A stretch of 64,000 nt of DNA from Thermohalobaculum sp965247385 (GTDB lineage: Bacteria; Pseudomonadota; Alphaproteobacteria; Rhodobacterales; Rhodobacteraceae). Positions within the stretch are counted from its first letter, which is position 1; each line of letters starts with the position of its first letter. Location of the stretch: the NCBI GenBank assembly GCA_965247385.1, contig CBDFHG010000007.1:310001-374000 (forward strand). Reading direction: 5' to 3'. The notes below the pieces were generated by a model. That model saw nothing but the letters and a program-made list of their open reading frames with translations. It was not told the origin of the DNA and did not search any database. Made by a program: the position numbers and the translations under genes. Below are positions 27,101-35,608 of this stretch, in pieces.

Positions 27101-28075
27101 ATGGCGGATCATGGTTACGAGGCGGGGCGGCTGAACCTTCCCTTTGTCGGCATCGCGACCTTCGCGAAGAAGCCTTATGTCGATGACTGGGACAATATTG
27201 CCGCGGATGTCTGCGTTCTTGGGGCGCCGTTCGATTTCGGCACCCAGTATCGCAGCGGGGCCCGATTCGGCCCCCGCGCGGTGCGTGAGGCCTCGACCCT
27301 GTTCTCGTTCGGCCATGCCGGGGCCTATGACCACGAGGACGACGCCACCTATCTGGGCGGGGATGTGCGGATTGTCGATCTGGGGGACGCGGACATCATC
27401 CATACGGATACGATGCGGTCGCACGCCAATATCGAATACGGGGTGCGCAAAATCCTGGAGGCCGGGGCGCTGCCGGTGGTGATCGGCGGCGATCACTCGG
27501 TGAATATCCCTTGTGTAAACGCCTTCGAGGGCCACACCCATGACCGGGGGCCGATCCATATCCTGCAAATCGATGCCCATCTGGATTTCGTCGACGAGCG
27601 CCACGGGGTGCGCTACGGCCATGGCAATCCAATGCGCCGGGCGGCCGAGAAAGACTATGTGACCGGGTTGACGCAGTTGGGCATCCGCAACGTCTCGTCG
27701 ACGGCGAAGGAGGGCTACGAGGCGGCCCGCGAGATGGGGGCGGACATCCTGTCGGTACGTCAGGTGCGCAAGCTGGGGACCGAGGGGGTGCTGGCGCGCA
27801 TTCCGGAGGGCGCGCGGCTGTATGTGACCATCGATATCGACGCATTCTGCCCGTCGATCGCCGCCGGGACCGGGACGCCGAGCCATGGCGGGTTTCTGTA
27901 TTACGACGTGCTGGAGATCCTGCAAGGAGTGGCGCGCAGGCATGAAATTGTGGGGATGGACCTGGTCGAGGTAGCGCCGGATTACGACCCCTCGGGCGCG
28001 ACGCAGATCCTGGCCGCGCAGGTGTTGCTGAATTTCCTGGGGTTCATCTTTCGAGCGCGCGGTCAGTCGAGTTAG
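27101..28075 (+). CDS. speB: Agmatinase / ureohydrolase family protein
   Basis: A 324-residue manganese enzyme of the arginase-agmatinase superfamily. The metal ligands are visible in GGDHSVNIP (about 130), IDAHLDFVDE (about 155) and TIDIDAFCPS (about 245). The ATG at 27101 has GCGGAG upstream; the frame is open far upstream through the guaB antisense region, which is not coding on this strand. The best guess is hydrolysis of agmatine to putrescine and urea, but related enzymes act on guanidinobutyrate or other guanidino compounds, so the symbol is provisional. Neighbours give no pathway context. A truncated gene and IS remnants lie downstream. Confidence 0.85.
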   Translation: MADHGYEAGRLNLPFVGIATFAKKPYVDDWDNIAADVCVLGAPFDFGTQYRSGARFGPRAVREASTLFSFGHAGAYDHEDDATYLGGDVRIVDLGDADIIHTDTMRSHANIEYGVRKILEAGALPVVIGGDHSVNIPCVNAFEGHTHDRGPIHILQIDAHLDFVDERHGVRYGHGNPMRRAAEKDYVTGLTQLGIRNVSSTAKEGYEAAREMGADILSVRQVRKLGTEGVLARIPEGARLYVTIDIDAFCPSIAAGTGTPSHGGFLYYDVLEILQGVARRHEIVGMDLVEVAPDYDPSGATQILAAQVLLNFLGFIFRARGQSS

Positions 28076-28181
28076 GGCAGGCTCCCCTCAAATCCTGTCG
28101 CTGTCCACGTTGTCATTGGCGGGTCATTGCTGGATTCCGTCGCGCTATGGATCGCACCATCGCTTTGCGCGGCAGGTCCGG

Positions 28182-28586
28182 TCATTCGGTCGGCTGGGCG
28201 CCCAGCCGCTTCCGAATCAGAGCATTGGGCTTGGTTTCGGGGAACAGGGCGCTCAACAACCGCTCCAGGAGCCCGGTGGAGAACCGCACCGAATACCCGC
28301 CGAAGAACGCGGCGATCAGGCCGGCGGGAATGGACTCCGCGTTGGTATCGATACCGGCCATCGTGAGCACCCATGGCACAACGAAACCGAACATCCCGCC
28401 CAGCATCAGGCGCGGCCAGATTTTCCTCGTCTCACTGAGTTCAAAGGTTTGCAACCGCGTGGTGGTCAGCGCGTGGTTCAGCAGATGGATCAGGGCGCCA
28501 AGACAACCGAAGGCAACCCATTGGGCTTCCTTACCGACATCCGAACTGGTGTCGAATACATCCGAGTACCAGAGTCCGAACATGAC
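28182..28586 (-). pseudogene. Truncated membrane-protein gene (C-terminal part)
   Basis: The remaining 133 residues contain three hydrophobic segments (about WVAFGCLGALIHLL, LMLGGMFGFVVPWVLTMAG and AGLIAAFFGGYSVRF) and a basic end KPNALIRKRLGAQPTE. The upstream part has been removed by an IS30-type end at 28587-28609, so the current ATG at 28583 is only a few bases inside the junction. The family was not recognised. GC is lower than in the neighbouring agmatinase gene. Confidence 0.6.
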
Positions 28587-28760
28587 CACTTGAAATGTGA
28601 ATCCAGCAATGCGCAAATTCAACGGTGTTCCGAAGGCCCAATTCGGCCTATATTTGAAGGAATGTGAGTGGCGTTTTAATAACAGTGACCCATCAATCCA
28701 ATTATACCAAATAAAACAATTGGTTAAGCGGCATCTAAGGTAGTTATCCGGGTCAGCCCC
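28587..28760 (+). mobile_element. Stacked IS remnants: IS30-type end plus IS1595-type 3' end
   Basis: Positions 28587-28609 match, over 23 bases, the sequence that ends the IS30 fragment at 34871-34893 (core ACTTGAAATGTGAATCCAGC). From about 28614 the DNA matches the transposase 3' end and terminal repeat of the IS1595-type copy at 16929: translated VPKAQFGLYLKECEWRFN, then the end GTTATCCGGGTCAGCCCC at 28743-28760. This copy lacks the 10-base duplication seen in the other, so it preserves the ancestral reading frame there. Confidence 0.82.
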
Positions 28761-28794
28761 CTGATTTATTAGCACCTTGCGCCAAATGCGCCGC

Positions 28795-29517
28795 TCACCA
28801 CCCCATGCCCTCACCCCGAAATCCCGTCGCAACCACGAACATCTCGGCGCTGTCCTTTCGGCTGGCGGGGGGTTTAAAGTGCTGGACCTTGGTGAAACGC
28901 TGCTTCAGCATGGCCAACAATACCCCCTCGGTGCCACCTTGCAGCACCTTGGCGACATAGGTGCCGCCGGGAGCGAGCACGTCGAAGGCGAACTGGGCGG
29001 CAGCCTCGGCCAGGGCCATGATCTTGATGTGGTCGGTTGCACGGTGGCCGCTGGCCGCCGCAGCCATGTCGGACATCACCACGTCGGCCTGGCCGCCGAG
29101 GCGGGCCTTGACTGCGTCATCGGCGCCATCGTCTAGGAAATCGAGTTGCATCAGTTCGGTCCCGGCGATTGGCTCGACCTCTTGCAGGTCGACGCCGAGC
29201 ACGGTGCCGCGCGCCTTGCCGGACTTCTCGCCCAAGGCGTTGACCCGGGGAACCGCGATCTGACACCAGCCGCCGGGGGCACAGCCGAGATCGACGATGC
29301 GCGCGCCGGGGACGAGGAAGCGGAAGCGGTCGTCGATTTCCTGGATCTTGTAGGCGGCGCGACCGCGATAGCCGTCCTTCTTCGCCTTCTGGACGTAAGG
29401 GTCGTTTAGCTGGCGTTGCAGCCAGCGTGTCGAGGAAATCTTGCGCCCCTTGGCTGTCTTCACGCGCACCGTGAGTGACCGGTTGCCGCGCCCTGAACTA
29501 TCCTTGGCGCCGCTCAT
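28795..29517 (-). CDS. rlmE: 23S rRNA (uridine-2'-O) methyltransferase RlmE (FtsJ/RrmJ)
   Basis: A 240-residue SAM-dependent enzyme that methylates U2552 of 23S rRNA during large-subunit maturation. The basic N-terminus (NRSLTVRVKTAKGRKISS) is followed by YKIQEIDDRF with the catalytic Lys, motif I VDLGCAPGGWCQ (about residue 80), VVMSDMAA with the catalytic Asp, and AKVLQGG with the second Lys. Length is slightly above the usual 209 because of the basic tail. Its ATG overlaps the stop of the Ppx/GppA gene upstream (ATGA, 29514-29517), so they are coupled. Confidence 0.95.
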   Translation of the reverse strand: MSGAKDSSGRGNRSLTVRVKTAKGRKISSTRWLQRQLNDPYVQKAKKDGYRGRAAYKIQEIDDRFRFLVPGARIVDLGCAPGGWCQIAVPRVNALGEKSGKARGTVLGVDLQEVEPIAGTELMQLDFLDDGADDAVKARLGGQADVVMSDMAAAASGHRATDHIKIMALAEAAAQFAFDVLAPGGTYVAKVLQGGTEGVLLAMLKQRFTKVQHFKPPASRKDSAEMFVVATGFRGEGMGW

Positions 29518-30662
29518 TGCGCCGCGATCCGGCGCTGTTGCAACAACCCGTAGAGCATCCCTTCGCGCAGGCCCCGATCGGCGATGCGCATACGCTCGAC
29601 CGGCCAGGCGCGCAGGATCGTCATCAAGATCGCAGCACCCGAGAGAATCAGACTGGCGCGGCCAAAGCCGACCCCCGGTGTCATCGTCGGATCAATGGCC
29701 CGGATATCTCCGGAGGCAAGCAACCCTTGGGTCAACTCGGCTGCACGCATGGCCGGCATCCAGAGGCCGTCGACCTTGCTGCGGTCGTAAGTTCGCAAGC
29801 CGAGGTGCAGAGCGCCGAAAGTGGTCGCGGTCCCCGAGACGCCGATGATTTGCAGCCGTCGGCTCAATTCGGCGCGGTCGTCGGAGCGATACGGGATGAA
29901 AGGTGCCAGATGCTCCTCGAAATGACGCGACATGGCGGCGTAGCGCTGGGCGTCATCGACGCAGGAGGCAAAGCGTTCATGCAACGTCGATACCCCCATC
30001 GGGACCGATATCCAGTCGGCGATATGGGCGACCGCGGCGCGGGCATTGGCGCTTTCGGCGCCGTTGCCGCCGGTGGGCGCCAAGGTGCGGATCAGGCTTT
30101 CGCGCCGGCTGGAGGGGGTGCGGGACATGTCGATCCAGATCAACTCGGTCGAGCCGCCGCCGATATCGAAGACCAGAAGCTGCTCGGCCTCCGGGTCGAT
30201 CAGGGGGGCGCAACCGGCAACGGCGAGGCGGGCCTCTTCCTCGGCCGAGATGATCTCGATCTGCAACCCGACCTCGCGAGTCACGCGACGGATGAAGCCG
30301 GCGCCGTTGACGGCGCGGCGGCAAGCCTCGGTGGCGATGATGCGGGCATCGGTAACGCGGTGCTGGCGGATCTTGGAGGCGCAGATACGAAGCGCCCTCA
30401 ATGCGCGGGCCTGTGCGGCGGAGCCGAGTTCATTGGATTTATCAACCCCCTCGCCCAGCCGAACGGCGCGCGAGAATGCGTCGACCACGGTGAAGCCCTC
30501 GCCCTCGGGCAAGGCGACCAGCAGCCGGCAATTGTTGGTGCCGAGATCGAGCGCGGCGATGGCTGGCTGCGCGCCATTCAAACCAGTGCCGCGGCGGCGG
30601 GCACTTTCCTGCCCGCCTGCCCTGCCGTTCTCGCCGTCATCATCGGGTCGCGTCGTACTCAC
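29514..30662 (-). CDS. Ppx/GppA phosphatase family protein
   Basis: A 382-residue member of the exopolyphosphatase / guanosine pentaphosphate phosphatase family (ASKHA fold). Phosphate-binding motifs are ALDLGTNNCRLLVA (about residue 37) and FDIGGGSTELIWID (about 160); the catalytic Glu region EACRRAVNG lies near 112. Members cut polyphosphate or pppGpp; which substrate applies cannot be decided here. The C-terminal HD-like extension of E. coli Ppx is absent, which favours the shorter, GppA-like form common in alphaproteobacteria. It is immediately upstream of rlmE with a 4-base overlap, a pairing common in related genomes. Confidence 0.92.
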   Translation of the reverse strand: MSTTRPDDDGENGRAGGQESARRRGTGLNGAQPAIAALDLGTNNCRLLVALPEGEGFTVVDAFSRAVRLGEGVDKSNELGSAAQARALRALRICASKIRQHRVTDARIIATEACRRAVNGAGFIRRVTREVGLQIEIISAEEEARLAVAGCAPLIDPEAEQLLVFDIGGGSTELIWIDMSRTPSSRRESLIRTLAPTGGNGAESANARAAVAHIADWISVPMGVSTLHERFASCVDDAQRYAAMSRHFEEHLAPFIPYRSDDRAELSRRLQIIGVSGTATTFGALHLGLRTYDRSKVDGLWMPAMRAAELTQGLLASGDIRAIDPTMTPGVGFGRASLILSGAAILMTILRAWPVERMRIADRGLREGMLYGLLQQRRIAAQ

Positions 30663-30694
30663 GATCCACCGTCACAAATTCGCCAATCCGCTCC

Positions 30695-30794
30695 TAGAGC
30701 CCTATCCGACCTGATGGAATCAGGCCGGAGGCTCTATAGCTTTGGTTTCACGCAATTTCCGAGTCGCCAAATGAAACCATTTGGCTAGAAATTG
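30695..30794 (-). repeat. Double-hairpin repeat, copy 2
   Basis: Inverse-orientation copy of the element at 7940-8036. On the minus strand it has the imperfect palindrome (30753-30794), the shared block TTTGGCGACTCGGAAATTGC, and the second hairpin (30695-30736) with CCTGAT/ATCAGG pairing. Differences lie mostly in one arm of the second hairpin. It sits between ppx/gppA and the broken metF, just upstream of the former. Confidence 0.85.
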
Positions 30795-30846
30795 CTCTCT
30801 AGCTCTAGGGCGCGCGGCACGCGGCGGCAAGCATAAGGGTGGGAAT

Positions 30847-31743
30847 TCACCCGCAGCCGGCGGCGATCGCTGCCGGTTGAGGCTCGATCCCCAGCGCGTG
30901 GCAGACCTGGAACACCAGCTCGGATTTGTTCAGGGTATAGAAATGCAAATCGCTGACGCCGTTCGACAACAGCTCATCGCACTGCTCGGTGGCGATGGCG
31001 GTGGACAGCATGTCGTGGGAGGCATCGTCCTCGGCATTGCCATAGGCCTTAAACATCCAGTCCGGCACGGAGGTGCCGCAGCTGTCGGCGAACCGGACGG
31101 TCTTGTCGAAGTCCTCGACCGGCAGAATACCGGGAACGATCGGCGCGGTGATGCCCGCGGCGGCACAGGCATCGCGGAAGCGATAAAATGTCTCGTTCTC
31201 GAAGAAGAACTAGGTGATCGCCCCGGTGGCCCCTGCGTCCAGCTTGCGTTTCAGATGATCGATGTCGGCCTGTGGGCCGGATGCCTCGGGGTGGGTCTCC
31301 GGGTAGGCCGCAACCCAGATGTCGAAGCCGCCGAAGCCGGATAGCGCAGCGACGAGTTCGGCGGCGCCGGCAAAGCCATCGGGATGCGGTGTGAACCGAT
31401 TCTGCCCGGTTGGGGGGTCGCCGCGCAGTGCGACGATACGGCGGCAACCAAGCTTGGCATAGTTGCTGGCGACCTTCAGAACCTCGGCCATGGTCGCGCC
31501 GACGCAGGTCAGGTGTCCGGCGACGTTCAGATGGGCGCAGTCGCGGATCGCCAGGATCGCCGACATGGTGCGATCACGGGTCGTGCCGCCGGCGCCGTAG
31601 GTAACGGAGACAAAGTTGGGCGCGAGCGGCGCCAAGCGTTGAACGGACTCCCACAGAGCCATGCTGGCTCGTGGTGTCTTTGGCGGGAACAACTCGAAGC
31701 TGATCCGGGGTGCTGCCCGTAATGTAGGAGATTCCGATGCCAT
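30847..31743 (-). pseudogene. metF: 5,10-methylenetetrahydrofolate reductase with an in-frame amber codon
   Basis: Full length (299 codons including stop) and otherwise in frame, but codon 178 is TAG (31210-31212) in AGATGAIT-stop-FFFENETFY, where family members have Gln. A single CAG to TAG change explains it. The N-terminal part has ISFELFPPKT and SVTYGAGGTTRDRT; the part after the stop has YNAEDDASH-like AYGNAEDDASH and the usual C-terminal LGI. A GAGGTGG site precedes the ATG. Normally this flavoenzyme makes 5-methyl-THF for methionine synthesis. Unless amber is suppressed, it yields a 177-residue fragment lacking half the barrel. A sequencing error is possible. Confidence 0.85.
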
Positions 31744-32228
31744 CCGTCCACCTCATCGTGACTTCCGGGCAGGGGTATCGCATGAACAGTGATATGAATA
31801 TTGCGATGATTTGGGCCGCGTGATTCACTTCCTTCAGAACACATTCTGGCTCAAAAAATCACTCCGGGTTATGCGCAAAAAAGCCGGCTGGAATAATCAA
31901 TTCCTCAAATCCATTTTGACCGCATAACCTTCATGCGATTCCCCTGGACTTCCGGGTGAGAGAATCCTCGCCCGTCCCCGCCCGTCGCCATGCAAATCGC
32001 CATGTAAGCGGCACCGTTCGGAGCGGCGCAAGATAATAGCTTGAAATCGACGCATCAATGTAAAAAACGACGCATCCGAACCTATGATTCGAAATGGGCA
32101 TAGCTGCATCAGGCTGTGCGTGTCGCAGATGTCGCTCACCAAGTCGAAAATCTACGCTCGCGGATTTCCGGCAGGTTTATGTAGGGGCCAGCGGGTCCAA
32201 GCGTTTGGCCAAGGAGCAGGAATCGATC
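31744..32228. other. Intergenic region between metF and the one-carbon cluster
   Basis: About 485 bases between divergently transcribed genes, with no convincing gene. It contains two copies of GACGCATC (about 32049 and 32069) around an A-rich run, and AT-rich stretches (31790-31910) that could hold promoters for both directions. I looked for SAM-II, SAH and cobalamin riboswitch cores and did not recognise one. Confidence 0.5.
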
Positions 32229-32537
32229 ATGGCACAGATGACTGTTGTTTACTGGCGGGACATCCCCGCACAGGTTATTGTCAAACAGGGCCGCACCGCC
32301 GCCAAACGGCAACTGCCCGAGCGCTTCGAGCAGGCGATCGACAGATGCGCGATGAAGGTTGGCGCCCGCGACAGCGACGCCTATCTGGCGGAGTGGCGAC
32401 GCGGCGAGGCGGTGAAGATCGAGGGCGACATGGAAGAAGCGGTGGCGGCCGAGGCGTCGCGGCTGGAGAACGAGTTCGACAATGAACGGATCAAGGCCCT
32501 GATTGCAAACGGCGGCTGGGCAGCGGCGCAAGCCTGA
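32229..32537 (+). CDS. Small conserved protein, virulence-factor family (PF13769-like)
   Basis: A 102-residue protein starting MAQMTVVYWRDIPAQVIVKQ, a beginning characteristic of the small family labelled virulence factor in databases. In alphaproteobacteria it is found next to the MTHFR-like and methyltetrahydrofolate methyltransferase genes, as here. No signal peptide or membrane segment is seen; the C-terminal half is helical and acidic. AAGGAG lies 13 bases before the ATG. Its function is not known; the fixed company suggests a role in corrinoid/folate one-carbon transfer. The MTHFR-like gene follows after 18 bases. Confidence 0.8.
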   Translation: MAQMTVVYWRDIPAQVIVKQGRTAAKRQLPERFEQAIDRCAMKVGARDSDAYLAEWRRGEAVKIEGDMEEAVAAEASRLENEFDNERIKALIANGGWAAAQA

Positions 32538-32555
32538 CACTGAGGGATGAAGCTT

Positions 32556-33497
32556 ATGGCTACGATTCTCAATCTATTCGGGCGTAAGGGGAAGGCGGAA
32601 GCGCGGCAGAACGCTGCGGGCGTGCTGTCGCAGTTCATCGACGGATATTCGATCGAGGTGATGCCGCGCACGGCGGAGAAGATCGAGGACTTCCGCGCAG
32701 TCCTGCCCGCCGGCACCCGGGTCTACGTCGCCCATATCGAGGGCACGCCGATCGATGACATGGTCGCGACCGCGAAGCGGGTGGCGAGCGAGGGCTTCGC
32801 GGTTATGCCGCACTTGCCTGCGCGAATCATCGCCGACGAGAAAATGCTGGGCGACTGGATTGCCCGCTATCAGGGCGAGGCCGGGATTGACCAGGCGCTG
32901 TTGCTGGCGGGTGGTGTCGACAAGCCGCACGGCAAATTCCACTGCTCGATGCAGTTGATCGAGACCGGGTTGTTCGACAAGGCCGGGATCAAGCGGCTGC
33001 ATGTCGCGGGGCACCCGGAGGGAAACAAGGATATCGACCCCGACGGCTCGGACCGGAACGTGATGGATGCACTGCGCTGGAAGCAGGCGTTCGGCGAGCG
33101 CAGCGATGCCGAGATGGCGCTGGCGACCCAGTTCTGCTTCGAGGCCAAACCGGTGATCGCCTGGGTCGACCGGCTGCAGCGCGAGGGCATCACCTTGCCG
33201 ATTCATATTGGCGTCGCCGGTCCGGCAAAACTGCAAACCATGATCAAATTCGCGATGACTTGCGGCGTCGGCCCCAGCCTGCGCGTGTTGCAGCGCCGCG
33301 CCAAGGACGTGACCAAGCTGGTATTGCCCTTCACGCCGGAAGAGATCCTGACGGAACTGGCCCTGCACAAGGCGCAGAATCCGGACTTCGGCATCACCCA
33401 GGTCCATTTCTTCCCGCTTGGCGGCATCAACAAGACTGCCGAGTTCACCAATGAATTCGGGGCAGCGCGCCCCATGTCGCGCGCTGCCAGCGCCTGA
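32556..33497 (+). CDS. Methylenetetrahydrofolate reductase-like protein (divergent MetF fold)
   Basis: A 313-residue protein that reads like the divergent MTHFR family found in one-carbon clusters: SIEVMPRTAEKIEDF, then VAHIEGTPIDDMV, LPARIIADEKML and GVAGPAKLQTMIKFA. It differs clearly from the metF product at 30847. The ATG at 32556 is preferred (AGGGATG upstream); one at 32547 is in frame. It sits between the small virulence-factor-family gene and the methyltransferase gene (14 bases to the latter), so it probably oxidises or reduces the methyl-THF made or used by that enzyme. The direction of the reaction and the electron partner are not visible. Confidence 0.85.
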   Translation: MATILNLFGRKGKAEARQNAAGVLSQFIDGYSIEVMPRTAEKIEDFRAVLPAGTRVYVAHIEGTPIDDMVATAKRVASEGFAVMPHLPARIIADEKMLGDWIARYQGEAGIDQALLLAGGVDKPHGKFHCSMQLIETGLFDKAGIKRLHVAGHPEGNKDIDPDGSDRNVMDALRWKQAFGERSDAEMALATQFCFEAKPVIAWVDRLQREGITLPIHIGVAGPAKLQTMIKFAMTCGVGPSLRVLQRRAKDVTKLVLPFTPEEILTELALHKAQNPDFGITQVHFFPLGGINKTAEFTNEFGAARPMSRAASA

Positions 33498-33511
33498 GGA
33501 GAGCAGACAGG

Positions 33512-34576
33512 ATGACCCGTACCATTGTCGAGTCGAAGACCAAGACCGCCATTATCGGCTTCGACCAGCCGTTCTGCGTGATCGGCGAGCGCATCAATCC
33601 GACCGGCCGTAAAAAGCTGGCCGCCGAACTGGAGGCGGGGGATTTCTCGACCGTCGAGAAAGACGCGCTGGAGCAGGTCGCCTGCGGCGCCACCATACTC
33701 GATGTCAATGCCGGGGTGGTCTACAACTCGAACCCGAACCCGAACGAGACCGAACCGCCGCTGATGCGCAAGGTGATCGAGATGGTGCAGGGCCTGGTCG
33801 ACGTTCCGCTGTGCATCGACAGCTCGGTTCCAGGCGCGCTGAAGGCGGGTTTGGAAGCCTGCGAGGGCCGCCCGCTGCTGAACTCGGTGACCGGCGAGGA
33901 GGAGCGCCTCGAACTGGTTCTGCCGCTGGTCAAGAAATACAACGTGCCGGTGGTGGCGATCTCGAACGACGACACCGGGATTTCCGAAGATCCGGAGATC
34001 CGCTTTGCCGTTGCCAAGAAAATCGTCGAACGGGCCGCCGATTTCGGCATTCCGGCGCACGACATCGTCGTCGACCCGTTGGTCATGCCGGTTGGAGCAA
34101 TGGCCACCGCGGGGCTGCAGGTTTTTGCGCTGGTGCGCAAACTGCGTGAGGAGCTGGGCGTGAACACCACCTGCGGCGCATCGAACATTTCGTTCGGGCT
34201 GCCCAACCGCCACGGCATCAACAACGCCTTCCTGCCGATGGCAATCGCGGCCGGGATGACCTCGGCGATCATGAATCCGGTGCAGGTGGGCGCGAGCGAC
34301 AAGAAGATCAACGAGCGGCTGGAAGCCTTGCGCGCACTGGGGATCGAGATGCCCGAGGGGGTCGACCGCGCATTGCTCTCGCCGCTGATCGGGCTGGGCC
34401 CGCGCCTGACGTCGCCGTCGAGGGAGATCGAGGCGGTCCGCGCCGCCAATTTCCTGATGAACAACGACGCCCACGGGGCTGCCTGGATCAGAAGCAACAA
34501 GCCGCCCGCCGCCAACGGCGCCGCCGACGGCGCCCGTGGCCGCCGCGAGGGTCGCCGCCGCCGCGCCACCGCCTGA
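33512..34576 (+). CDS. Methyltetrahydrofolate:corrinoid methyltransferase (pterin-binding family)
   Basis: A 354-residue TIM-barrel protein of the pterin-binding (DHPS-like) family. Visible motifs are VIGERINPTGRKKLAAEL (about residue 27), ILDVNAGVVYNSNPNP (about 67), LCIDSSVPGALKAGLEA and CGASNISFGLPNRHGIN (about 222), the last with the Asn and Ser that bind folate. Such enzymes transfer a methyl group between a corrinoid protein and tetrahydrofolate in demethylation of betaine-type compounds. The C-terminus is an Ala/Arg-rich tail after about 330. No corrinoid protein gene is adjacent; the MttB-family gene at 1509 is a plausible upstream partner. Confidence 0.88.
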   Translation: MTRTIVESKTKTAIIGFDQPFCVIGERINPTGRKKLAAELEAGDFSTVEKDALEQVACGATILDVNAGVVYNSNPNPNETEPPLMRKVIEMVQGLVDVPLCIDSSVPGALKAGLEACEGRPLLNSVTGEEERLELVLPLVKKYNVPVVAISNDDTGISEDPEIRFAVAKKIVERAADFGIPAHDIVVDPLVMPVGAMATAGLQVFALVRKLREELGVNTTCGASNISFGLPNRHGINNAFLPMAIAAGMTSAIMNPVQVGASDKKINERLEALRALGIEMPEGVDRALLSPLIGLGPRLTSPSREIEAVRAANFLMNNDAHGAAWIRSNKPPAANGAADGARGRREGRRRRATA

Positions 34577-34604
34577 GCCTTCCGGATCGGACAGAACTCC
34601 CGCT

Positions 34605-34625
34605 GTCCCGGCCTTGAGCCGGGAC
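34605..34625. repeat. GC-rich hairpin, related to family A palindromes
   Basis: GTCCCGGCCTTGAGCCGGGA forms a 7-base stem. It lies 28 bases after the methyltransferase stop and before the IS30 fragment. No T-run follows. Confidence 0.6.
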
Positions 34626-34691
34626 CTCCCGCAGCGGCGCACCGGCCCAACCTCGAACCCGTTGCGTGATACCTGCCGTTTCGCCTTGGCG

Positions 34692-34893
34692 CGCGGCTCG
34701 ATCGAGAACGCCAACGGCATTCTCAGGCGCGACCTGCCACGCAAGACAGAACTCGCCGACGACACCGAACAGGACATCCAGGATATCGTCTGGGCCAATA
34801 ACACAACACCCCGAAAACGCCTCGGTTTCTTAACCCCCGCCGAGGCCTTCCTACATCAACTCAGGTGTTGCACTTGAAATGTGAATCCAGCAA
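34692..34893 (+). pseudogene. IS30-family transposase, C-terminal fragment with terminal sequence
   Basis: The last 61 codons read RGSIENANGILRRDLPRKT, then TPRKRLGFLTPAEAFLHQL, the characteristic IS30 transposase end. The stop is at 34875-34877 and the terminal ACTTGAAATGTGAATCCAGC follows to 34893. The catalytic Asp residues are absent. The same terminal sequence occurs at 28587-28609. Confidence 0.88.
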
Positions 34894-34915
34894 CCCTTCG
34901 CTAGGAACAATTGCA

Positions 34916-35548
34916 ATGAAGAAACGGAATGATTTGAAACTCGATCATATTACGGTCGTCGCCCGGACGCTTGAGGAGGGAGCCTCCCATATCAAGGGCA
35001 TGCTGGGTATCGACATGCCTGCCGGTGGCGCACACCCGCGTATGGGAACGCACAACCGGCTGCTTTCCCTAGGTAAAGATTTATTTCTGGAACTCATCGC
35101 GATTGACCCGGAAGCAAAGGCTCGGGAGCAGCCCCGGTGGTTTGATCTTGACCGCTTCGACGCAGAGCCGTCCCTTGGCACGTGGGTACTCGGCACCGAC
35201 AATATAAAAGCCGCTCTGGCTGAAGCGCACCCTGAAAGCGGCTCCGCTACAAGGATCACACGCGGAGAACTGAATTGGTTGATCTCCATACCTAAGGACG
35301 GCTCCATGCCGCTTGATGGAGCGTTTCCCACTTTGATTGAATGGCCCGAAGGCGAGCACCCGGCGGCAAGAATGATTGATCTGGGGTGTCGCCTTCGGTC
35401 ACTCGCGATCGAGCATCCGGACGCAGACCAGATTGAAGCACTGATCGGGCATCGGATTGATCGTACCTCCATCACGATACGCAGTGGAGCAGTCAAGGCG
35501 ATACGCGCCGAAATTGACACGCCAGCCGGAACAAGGGTGCTGTCATGA
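34916..35548 (+). CDS. Glyoxalase-like (VOC superfamily) protein
   Basis: A 210-residue protein with a vicinal-oxygen-chelate domain. The opening LKLDHITVVARTLEEGASHI and the paired LFLELIAIDPEA and WPEGEHPAARM follow the glyoxalase-like domain found in many small uncharacterised enzymes, with His in DHITVV and Glu in FLELIAI as possible metal ligands. AGGAAC lies before the ATG; an earlier in-frame start at 34865 is inside the IS30 end and is rejected. GC is lower than in the core genes. It sits directly after the IS30 fragment and before a short ORF, so it may belong to an acquired segment. The substrate is unknown. Confidence 0.78.
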   Translation: MKKRNDLKLDHITVVARTLEEGASHIKGMLGIDMPAGGAHPRMGTHNRLLSLGKDLFLELIAIDPEAKAREQPRWFDLDRFDAEPSLGTWVLGTDNIKAALAEAHPESGSATRITRGELNWLISIPKDGSMPLDGAFPTLIEWPEGEHPAARMIDLGCRLRSLAIEHPDADQIEALIGHRIDRTSITIRSGAVKAIRAEIDTPAGTRVLS

Positions 35549-35608
35549 GTGGAGAAACGAAGATGCGCACGCTCGGCCTTATCCCCCTGTCTCGGAACTG
35601 GGCAGGCG

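Noticed and set aside
28182..28832. 216-codon ORF as an intact membrane protein
   Set aside because: Its first 83 codons are translated IS1595 and IS30 end sequence, so only the C-terminal part is genuine.
31210..31212. TAG in metF as a programmed pyrrolysine codon
   Set aside because: It replaces a conserved Gln in a family that never uses pyrrolysine; a point mutation or read error is the simpler explanation.
31897..32142. 81-codon minus-strand ORF between metF and the one-carbon cluster
   Set aside because: No ribosome site, no recognisable pattern, and a composition like noncoding DNA.
31744..32228. SAM-II, SAH or cobalamin riboswitch before metF or the one-carbon cluster
   Set aside because: None of the conserved core sequences could be recognised by eye; a covariance search would decide.
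34865..35548. Longer start for the VOC-family gene at 34865
   Set aside because: The extra 17 codons lie inside the IS30 terminal sequence; the ATG at 34916 has its own ribosome site.
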